36,625 bases of DNA from Deltaproteobacteria bacterium (GTDB taxonomy: Bacteria > Myxococcota_A > UBA9160 > JAFDDA01), in contig JAFDDA010000024.1 in NCBI GenBank assembly GCA_019311105.1, forward strand, positions 1-36,625, in the 5' to 3' direction. Positions 31,239 through 36,625 of the stretch are shown one piece after another. The notes under the pieces were generated by a model that was given only the letters and a program-made list of their open reading frames with translations, did no database searches and was not told where the DNA came from. Numbering within the stretch: the stretch's first letter is position 1; the number at the start of each line of letters is the position of its first letter. The translations under genes and the position numbers were made by a program.

Positions 31239-33188
31239 TCAGCCTTCGTCTCTTAGTTTGGCGAGGACGCTCAGGTCTTCGAGGGTGGTGGTGTCGCCGA
31301 CGGTTTCGTTGCCGCTGGCGATGTCGCGGAGCAGCCGGCGCATGATCTTGCCCGAGCGTGTCTTGGGGAGCGCGTCGGTGAAGCGGATCTCGGCAGGCTT
31401 GGCGAAGGCGCCGATCTCGCCGGCCACGTGCTCGCGCAGCTCCTTCACGAGCGGGTCGCCCGCTTCGACGCCTGCACGCGGCGATACGAAGGCCACGACC
31501 GCAGTGCCCGTGATCTCATCGGGCCTCCCGACCACGGCGGCCTCGGCCACGTCTTTGTGGGAGACGAGCGCGCTCTCGACCTCCATGGTTCCGATCCGGT
31601 GGCCCGAGACGTTCATCACGTCGTCGATCCGGCCCATGATCCAGAAGTTGCCGTCCTTGTCGCGGTGGGCACCGTCGCCCGCGAAGTAGAACTTCCCGAA
31701 TTTGCTCCAATAGGTTTCTTCGTAGCGCTTCGGGTCGCCCCAGATGCCGCGCAGCATGCCGGGCCAAGGCTTGGTGAGCGCGAGGAAGCCGCCGTCGGGC
31801 GCTTTGACCTTCTTGGCCTTCTCGTCCACGACTTCGGCCGCGATGCCGGGGAACGGCAGCGTCGCGGAGCCCGGTTTCGTGTCGACCGCACCGGGCAGCG
31901 GCGTGATCATGATCCCACCGGTCTCGGTCTGCCACCACGTGTCGACGATCGGGCAGCGCTTGCCACCGATCACCTCGTGATACCAGATCCACGCCTCGGG
32001 GTTGATCGGCTCGCCGACGCTGCCGAGCAGCCGCAGTGAAGAGAGGTCGTGGCCCTGCGGGTGTTCGTCGCCCAGGCGGATGAACGTGCGGATCGCCGTC
32101 GGCGCCGTGTAGAAGATGCTCACCCGGTGGCGTTCGATGATGTCCCAGAAGCGATCGGGGCCCGGCGTGGTCGGCCCGCCTTCGTACATCAACGTCGTCG
32201 CGCCGTTCGCCAGGATCCCGTAGACCACGTAGGAGTGGCCGGTGATCCAACCGATGTCGGCCGTGCACCAATAGACGTCCTCGTCCTTCAGGTCAAAGAC
32301 CGCTTTGGCAGTGGTCGTGACGTGGGTGAGGTAGCCGCCGGTGGTGTGGAGGATGCCCTTCGGCTTCCCGGTCGTGCCGCTCGTGTAGAGGATGAAGAGC
32401 GGGTGCTCGGAGTCGAGCTTCGCCGCCGGGCAGTCGGCACTGGCCTCGGCCATGAGGTCGTGCCACCAGTGGTCGCGCCCCTTCTTCCACTTCACGTCGT
32501 TTTCGCAGCGCCGCACCACGACGACGTTCTCGACGCTCTTGCAGCCCGTGATGGCCTCGTCCACGGCGGGCTTCAGCGGAAGCGGTTCGCCGCGCCGGTA
32601 GCCGCCGTCGGCGGTGACCACGAGCTTCGCGCCAGCGTCGTTGATGCGGTCGCGCAGCGATTCGGACGAGAAGCCACCGAAGACGATGCTGTGGGGCGCG
32701 CCGATCCGGGTGCACGCCAGCATGGCGATGGCCAGCTCCGGAACCATCGGCATGTAGAGCGCCACGCGGTCGCCCTTCGTGACGCCGAGCCCCTTGAGCA
32801 CGTTCGCGAACTTGCAGACCTCGCGGTGGAGCTGCGAGTAGGTCAGCACGCGCTGATCGCCGGGCTCGCCCTCCCAGATGATGGCGGCCTTGTTGCTGCG
32901 CCACGCGTTCTTGCCTTCGAGGTGTCTGTCGAGACAGTTGTAGGAAACGTTGGTCTTCGCGCCGACGAACCACTTGGCGAACGGCGGCTTCCAGTCGAGG
33001 GTCTTCTTCCACGGCTTGAACCAGGTGACGTTCTTCTTCGCCATCCGGGCCCAGAACTTCTCCGGGTCCTTCGCGCCGAGCTTGCGCAGCTCGCGGACGT
33101 TCTTCTTGCTCCAGTTCGCCTGCTTGGCGAACGCCTTCCCGGGCTTGAAGACGCGGGTTTCCTTGAGGAGGGACTCGATGTCGGGCAA
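31239..33188 (-). CDS. acsA: Acetyl-CoA synthetase
   Basis: A 649-residue AMP-forming acyl-CoA synthetase, at the normal Acs length. Motifs include [21 protein letters not shown] (ATP loop), [49 protein letters not shown] and the C-terminal [15 protein letters not shown] with the acetylatable Lys. It makes acetyl-CoA from acetate, ATP and CoA. The start shown is TTG 33188 with GGAG upstream; a few N-terminal alternatives exist. It is 33 bases after the Xaa-Pro aminopeptidase gene and probably shares its transcript. Confidence 0.97.
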   Translation of the reverse strand: MPDIESLLKETRVFKPGKAFAKQANWSKKNVRELRKLGAKDPEKFWARMAKKNVTWFKPWKKTLDWKPPFAKWFVGAKTNVSYNCLDRHLEGKNAWRSNKAAIIWEGEPGDQRVLTYSQLHREVCKFANVLKGLGVTKGDRVALYMPMVPELAIAMLACTRIGAPHSIVFGGFSSESLRDRINDAGAKLVVTADGGYRRGEPLPLKPAVDEAITGCKSVENVVVVRRCENDVKWKKGRDHWWHDLMAEASADCPAAKLDSEHPLFILYTSGTTGKPKGILHTTGGYLTHVTTTAKAVFDLKDEDVYWCTADIGWITGHSYVVYGILANGATTLMYEGGPTTPGPDRFWDIIERHRVSIFYTAPTAIRTFIRLGDEHPQGHDLSSLRLLGSVGEPINPEAWIWYHEVIGGKRCPIVDTWWQTETGGIMITPLPGAVDTKPGSATLPFPGIAAEVVDEKAKKVKAPDGGFLALTKPWPGMLRGIWGDPKRYEETYWSKFGKFYFAGDGAHRDKDGNFWIMGRIDDVMNVSGHRIGTMEVESALVSHKDVAEAAVVGRPDEITGTAVVAFVSPRAGVEAGDPLVKELREHVAGEIGAFAKPAEIRFTDALPKTRSGKIMRRLLRDIASGNETVGDTTTLEDLSVLAKLRDEG

Positions 33189-33221
33189 TGGGGGCTCCGG
33201 GCTCGGGGAGAGCGGGTGGTG

Positions 33222-34535
33222 TCAGTCGTTCATCCAGGCTTCGATGTCGGCCGGGCGTTTCGGGATGCCCGCTGTCAGGTTCTCGTGGCCGTCCTCGGTG
33301 ACGATGACATCGTCTTCGATGCGCACGCCGATGCCGCGGAAGCGTTCGTCCGTCTCGGCGCCCGGCGCGATGTAGAGGCCGGGCTCGACGGTGAAGACCA
33401 TCCCCGGCTCGAGCGCGCGCGGCTTGCCGTCGACGGCGTAGCTGCCGACGTCATGCACATCGAGGCCGAGCCAGTGGCTGGTGCGATGCATGTAGTAGGG
33501 CGAATAGGCCTGCTTCTCGATCAGGTCGTCGCGTTTGCCCTCGAGAATACCGAGCTCCAGCAGGCCCTCGACCAGGGTTCGCACGGACGCCTCGTGCACC
33601 GCATCGAGCGTGGCGCCGGGCTGCGACTCCGCGAGCGACGCCTCCTGTGCGGCGAGAACGACTTCGTACAGAGCCTTCATCGGGCCCTCGTAGCGCCCAC
33701 CCACCGGATAGGTGCGCGTCACGTCCGAGGCATACCCGTCGAGTTCGCAACCCCCATCGACCACGACGAGGTCGCTCTCGCGCAGTTTGTCGCCGTTGGT
33801 GACGTAGTGGAGCACGGTGGCGTTGCGTCCGCCGCCCACGATCGTTTCGTACGCCGGGCCGACCGCGCCGCACCGTCGGAACGTGTAGTTGATGGCCGCC
33901 TCGACCTCGTATTCGTAGTGGCCCGATTGGATCAGGCGTGCACCCGCCTGGTGCGCTTCCGCGGTAATGGACGCGGCGCGCCGCATCAGGTCGAGCTCGG
34001 CCGGCTCCTTCATCAGCCGCATCTCGTGGACGATCGAGCGTGGGTCGACGATCTCGGAGGGCGGCATGACGCCGGTCCGCGAGCGCAACCGCATCTCGTC
34101 CACGGTGGAGACGAGCTTCGCGTCGAGCGCGGCGTCGCGCCCGAGTACGTGATAGACGCGTTCCGCGCCCTGGAGCAGCTCGGGGATGCGCTCGATCAGT
34201 TCGCTGGCCGAGTGGGCTGCGTCGGCGCCGTGGTCCGAGACCGCACCCTCGACCCCCGGCCGATACCCCGTCCAGGTCTCCATGGCGCGGTCGCGCGGCT
34301 CGACGAAGAGCGTGTACTGGGGCTGATCGTCGCCCGGCAGCTTGCGCAGCACCGCCGCCGCACACGGGTGGTCGAACCCGGTCACATAGTGGAAGTCGCT
34401 GTCCTGCCGGAACGGGTAGTGGGTGTCGGCAGAGCGCGTCGCCGGCCGGGCGCCCAGAAAGAGCGCCACGGAGCCCTCCCCCATGGCCGCGAGGATCCGC
34501 GTTCGCCGTGCCTCGTACACGCGGGCACTGTACAC
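33222..34535 (-). CDS. pepP: Xaa-Pro aminopeptidase (M24B)
   Basis: A 437-residue M24 peptidase with an N-terminal creatinase-like domain (about 1-165) and a pita-bread catalytic domain. The dinuclear metal ligands are Asp260, Asp271, His354, Glu384 and Glu407, all at the expected places (VVVDGG, SDVTRTYPVGG, HRTSHWLGLDVHD, VFTVEPGLYI, GIGVRIED). It removes N-terminal residues before proline. GTG 34535 gives the usual length and is preceded by GGGGAT; the open frame extends to 34928 but that is antisense. It sits 34 bases past the stop of the propeller-like gene. Confidence 0.93.
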   Translation of the reverse strand: MYSARVYEARRTRILAAMGEGSVALFLGARPATRSADTHYPFRQDSDFHYVTGFDHPCAAAVLRKLPGDDQPQYTLFVEPRDRAMETWTGYRPGVEGAVSDHGADAAHSASELIERIPELLQGAERVYHVLGRDAALDAKLVSTVDEMRLRSRTGVMPPSEIVDPRSIVHEMRLMKEPAELDLMRRAASITAEAHQAGARLIQSGHYEYEVEAAINYTFRRCGAVGPAYETIVGGGRNATVLHYVTNGDKLRESDLVVVDGGCELDGYASDVTRTYPVGGRYEGPMKALYEVVLAAQEASLAESQPGATLDAVHEASVRTLVEGLLELGILEGKRDDLIEKQAYSPYYMHRTSHWLGLDVHDVGSYAVDGKPRALEPGMVFTVEPGLYIAPGAETDERFRGIGVRIEDDVIVTEDGHENLTAGIPKRPADIEAWMND

Positions 34536-34569
34536 CGTCCGATCCCCGGAGTCGGCAGCCAGCGTCGGC

Positions 34570-35718
34570 TCAGTCTGCGGGTGCGGCGTCGCGGCAGGCC
34601 ACGGTGCGGCCCGAGCAATACGTGGCGCAGAGCCGTTCGCCGCGCAGGACCCCCGTGTAGTAGAGCCCCTCGTCGTCGAGTTGCGGCATCCGCACCGCCC
34701 GTGCCTCGCCGGCCCGCCCGACGACGTGGACCCACCCACTCCAGCGGGTGGCGGCGACCCGGCCGTCGTCGGCCACCTGGAGGTCCTGGACGAAGTCGAA
34801 CCCCGCCGGGAAGCCCGCGTCGAGCGGGACGACCCGGCCGCGCTCGAGCGGAGCCTCCGCGTCGCCCGGGGCGAGGGTCCGGAGCGAGAGCTGCGCTCCA
34901 TCGAGCTCGGCGAGGTGGCCCGTTCCATCTGGCTCGAAGTGGACGAACTGGATCTCGGGGTGCGTCATACGCAGACGCTCCCGACCCCAGCGGTCGATCA
35001 CCCGTGCGTCATGGGTGATGACGCCGTCGCCCTTCTCGGGGAGCAGGTCCGTGAGCACCCAGGTTTCTTCGCGTCGCGGGTCGTAGGCGACGCTCTTCGG
35101 GGCGACGCGGTGGCCTTCCGGCGCTGCGAGCGGGACCTCCGCGACCACGAATCCGTCTGCGGAGAAGCGCACGACGCTGCCATTCGGGTGGCTTGGCCGG
35201 CCGTAGCGGGCGCCGACGATCTGGCCGCCGGTCGCAAGGGCGAGCTCGGCAAGGCCCGTGCCCACGGCATCGAAGCGGCGCTGCGCCCCCGTTCGCGGGT
35301 CGACCCAGCCCGAGGTTTCGAAGAAGGTCGTGAAGTAGACGCGCCCGTTCGGGTGGGCGAGCACGTCCCAGACGCCCGAGCGTGCGCCGGGCCGCGTGAC
35401 GTCGAGGGGTGCGAGCAGCCGCTCGGTCGAGAGGTCCATGCGGCCGATCTGCTGCGGCCCGGTGGCTCGCAGGTCCGCGCGCGGGTCGCGTTCGTGGGCG
35501 CGATAGGAGGGCCAGAAGGCGGCTTCGCCAAAGTAGAGGGTGTCGCCATCGCGGTTGCCGAACCAGGCACAGCTTCGTTCCGACACCCCGGCGGCCTGGG
35601 CGCCACGGCGAACCACCACGCCGGCCTCCCCTTGGGCCATCGGGACGGCCGTAAACAGGCCCCCAAGGGCTGCAAGGATCGCGAACCCGGCCCAGCCCAC
35701 CGCACCCGGAGGCTGCAC
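34570..35718 (-). CDS. Exported beta-propeller-like protein of unknown function
   Basis: A protein of about 382 residues with a hydrophobic N-terminus (WAGFAILAALGGLFTAVPMAQG) that looks like a signal peptide or anchor. The body has repeated beta-strand stretches such as RVYFTTFFETSGWVDPRTG, NGSVVRFSADGFVVAEVPL and GRVAATRWSGWVHVVG, which suggest a six- or seven-bladed propeller of the NHL/SMP-30 kind. Cys residues near the end (LCATYCSG, VACRD) could form disulfides. I do not recognise a family and no catalytic motif is visible. GTG 35718 is a guess; GTG 35700 is possible and neither has a good ribosome binding site. Confidence 0.6.
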   Translation of the reverse strand: MQPPGAVGWAGFAILAALGGLFTAVPMAQGEAGVVVRRGAQAAGVSERSCAWFGNRDGDTLYFGEAAFWPSYRAHERDPRADLRATGPQQIGRMDLSTERLLAPLDVTRPGARSGVWDVLAHPNGRVYFTTFFETSGWVDPRTGAQRRFDAVGTGLAELALATGGQIVGARYGRPSHPNGSVVRFSADGFVVAEVPLAAPEGHRVAPKSVAYDPRREETWVLTDLLPEKGDGVITHDARVIDRWGRERLRMTHPEIQFVHFEPDGTGHLAELDGAQLSLRTLAPGDAEAPLERGRVVPLDAGFPAGFDFVQDLQVADDGRVAATRWSGWVHVVGRAGEARAVRMPQLDDEGLYYTGVLRGERLCATYCSGRTVACRDAAPAD

Positions 35719-35887
35719 CGCCGCCGCCCGAGGCTTCGCCTCAAGTCCTCGTTTTAGAAGGAAAATCACGAAATCTCCGAGATCGCCCCAGGGAGCCCAT
35801 TGGAGCTGCCACCTTTCGCGGCGGGCTGACCGGACGCCGAATCCGAAGAACCTCCACGATTCCAACCACTTCGCCGGATCGACCCAG

Positions 35888-35904
35888 TTGGCACGGTCCC
35901 TGCT
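35888..35904 (+). promoter_or_regulatory. Sigma-54 (-24/-12) promoter
   Basis: The bases TTGGCACG, then GTCC, then CTGCT match the sigma-54 consensus YTGGCACG-N4-TTGCW with 12 of 13 fixed positions, and the GG and GC are ten bases apart as required. Predicted transcription starts near 35915 on the plus strand. The flanking protein genes are both on the minus strand, so it drives something else: the structured region just downstream. Confidence 0.75.
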
Positions 35905-35914
35905 CTAGTGAGAG

Positions 35915-36100
35915 ACCGAGTGCGATCCGGTTTAGGGCTTCCCGATGACGTGGGCGCGCTTATCGGGAAACTCATCGCGACGGAGGTTTCGGAAAAGATA
36001 ATCAAGGCGCCTTCCCCCAGAACGGCACCCCGCCTTTCCGAAGCAACCGCAGCACCGAATCGCATGGACCCCCGGAGAAGTTCTCCGGGGGTCTTTGCGT
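35915..36100 (+). ncRNA. Candidate sigma-54-driven small RNA with three stem-loops
   Basis: Between the predicted start and a strong terminator lies a region of about 185 bases with three stems: TTCCCGAT/ATCGGGAA (35939-35946, 35962-35969), TTCGGAAA/TTTCCGAA (35988-35995, 36035-36042) and the terminator stem (36067-36093). The loop of the second stem contains the palindrome AAGGCGCCTT (36004-36013) and a C-rich CCTTCCCCC, which could pair with Shine-Dalgarno sequences. An open frame from GTG 35908 passes through the terminator without a stop and lacks a ribosome binding site, so I judge it non-coding. A sigma-54 promoter plus three stems recalls Pxr of Myxococcus xanthus in architecture; I claim no sequence relation. 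Confidence 0.55.
36067..36100 (+). terminator. Strong plus-strand terminator hairpin
   Basis: GACCCCCGGAG (36067-36077) pairs perfectly with CTCCGGGGGTC (36083-36093) around a five-base AAGTT loop, followed on the plus strand by TTTGCGTT. On the minus strand no T run follows, so it works in the plus direction only. No plus-strand protein gene ends here, which supports a short non-coding transcript. Confidence 0.8.
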
Positions 36101-36148
36101 TCTGGCACTCGCAAGCCCGCGGAGGTTTCTCTCGGGTCGGGATCGCGG

Positions 36149-36625
36149 CTAGCTCTTTCCGCCGGCGGTCTTGGGCTCGCTGTCGCCCGCATGCAGCGCG
36201 GCGACGGCCTCGGTCCCGAACTCGCGCACGAACCAACCTTTGAGCTCCGGGAGTTCGGTCAGCTCGTCGGCGCGCTCGGGGTTCTTCCAGGCGATCGCCT
36301 CGAGGGTCGAGTTCGGCGCAAAGACGCCCGGGTCCATGGCGAGCGCCGTCGACTGCTCCGTGCGCCAGCGCTTCAGCACGGCGACGCGCCGCTCGGTCCG
36401 GCGGTCCATGCGCCGGCGCGAGCCCCCTTCGGTCTTGGGGATCGGCCCGTGGCTCTTCTTCACGCCCTTGTCGACCGCCGCCATCAGCTCGCGCCCGAAG
36501 CGCCGCAGGATCAGATCCGTGACGCCCTTGATGCGGCCGAGTTCTTCTTCGGTTTCGGGCATTCGCCCGGCGATCTCGAGCAGCGCGCGGTTGCCGAGCA
36601 CCTTGAACGGCGGCCGGTCGAGCTT
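36149..36625 (-). CDS. Ribonuclease D-like protein, C-terminal HRDC part (5' end outside window)
   Basis: The frame is open to the right edge: codons before GTG 36601 read KLDRPPFKV and continue the protein. The 159 visible codons hold the HRDC domain, with KVLGNRALLEIAGRMPETEEELGRIKGV and LILRRFGRELMAAVDKG (about the first 60 residues), as after the DEDD exonuclease domain of RNase D. The last part (WRTEQSTALAMDPGVFAPNSTLEAIAWKNP, ELKGWFVREFG) is a second HRDC-like unit, as in RNase D. The exonuclease domain should be upstream, outside the window. The enzyme would trim structured RNAs such as tRNA 3' ends. Confidence 0.85.
   Translation of the reverse strand, partial: KLDRPPFKVLGNRALLEIAGRMPETEEELGRIKGVTDLILRRFGRELMAAVDKGVKKSHGPIPKTEGGSRRRMDRRTERRVAVLKRWRTEQSTALAMDPGVFAPNSTLEAIAWKNPERADELTELPELKGWFVREFGTEAVAALHAGDSEPKTAGGKS

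Noticed and set aside
32049..35018. 989-residue plus-strand frame across acsA and pepP
   Set aside because: It is antisense to two recognised enzymes, has no family motifs and is rich in Arg, Val and His, as is usual for a shadow frame.
35908..36243. 111-residue plus-strand frame over the putative small RNA
   Set aside because: It runs through a strong terminator hairpin, has no ribosome binding site and ends inside the RNase D gene.

Overview
This is a GC-rich, densely coded bacterial chromosome segment. Intergenic gaps are short, GTG and TTG starts are frequent, and many genes overlap by 1-8 bases. There are no phage, IS, CRISPR, rRNA or tRNA genes and no obvious transcription factor other than DnaA. 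The gene set (free-living biosynthesis, a flavin/LLM oxidoreductase, acetate activation), a near-perfect sigma-54 promoter and a dnaA not linked to dnaN fit a free-living Gram-negative of the Myxococcota/Desulfobacterota/Binatota kind. I cannot place it more finely from sequence alone. Both ends cut genes: a DUF4153 membrane protein on the left and an HRDC-bearing RNase D-like protein on the right.

Layout. 1-6.7 kb: DUF4153 protein, YkgJ-type cysteine cluster protein, a divergent dnaA with a long upstream region, a LON-domain protein, a 32-bp tandem repeat, a YgjP-like metallopeptidase, a 67-residue unknown protein, a DUF4149-like membrane protein and a YiiX-like permuted papain-fold protein. 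6.7-9.9 kb: a methylthioribose-kinase-like protein and thiC, the latter with a TPP riboswitch and a hairpin that masks its ribosome binding site. 9.9-17.1 kb: a double retropepsin-like protein, a CcmI-like lipoprotein, a ClC channel with CBS and TrkA-C domains, a Nudix hydrolase overlapping a ThDP-dependent 2-oxoacid decarboxylase, and an MFS transporter. 17.1-20 kb: a minus-strand operon of [2Fe-2S] ferredoxin, LLM oxidoreductase, transsulfuration enzyme and short CbiX chelatase.

20-25.5 kb: a plus-strand run of a CinA/MoCF-domain protein, a small four-helix membrane protein that seems to start at CTG directly after the preceding stop, and then a tightly coupled four-gene cluster (2-hydroxyacid dehydrogenase, sugar-phosphate-isomerase-type TIM barrel, Old Yellow Enzyme-type reductase, DapA-type aldolase/lyase). 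The last four look like an uncharacterised catabolic pathway. 25.5-30.3 kb: a minus-strand housekeeping operon of M23 peptidase, sfsA, mutY, smr and aroC. 30.4-36.6 kb: histidine phosphatase, a long inverted/tandem repeat element, acetyl-CoA synthetase, Xaa-Pro aminopeptidase, an exported propeller-like protein, a sigma-54 promoter followed by a structured terminator-bounded non-coding transcript, and RNase D.

Most noteworthy: (i) the candidate sigma-54-driven small RNA at 35.9-36.1 kb; (ii) a DnaA lacking the usual sensor-1 Asp and box VII Arg finger; (iii) the four-gene catabolic cluster, whose OYE and DapA members have altered active-site or cofactor residues; (iv) the REP-like element beside acs; (v) the CTG start.
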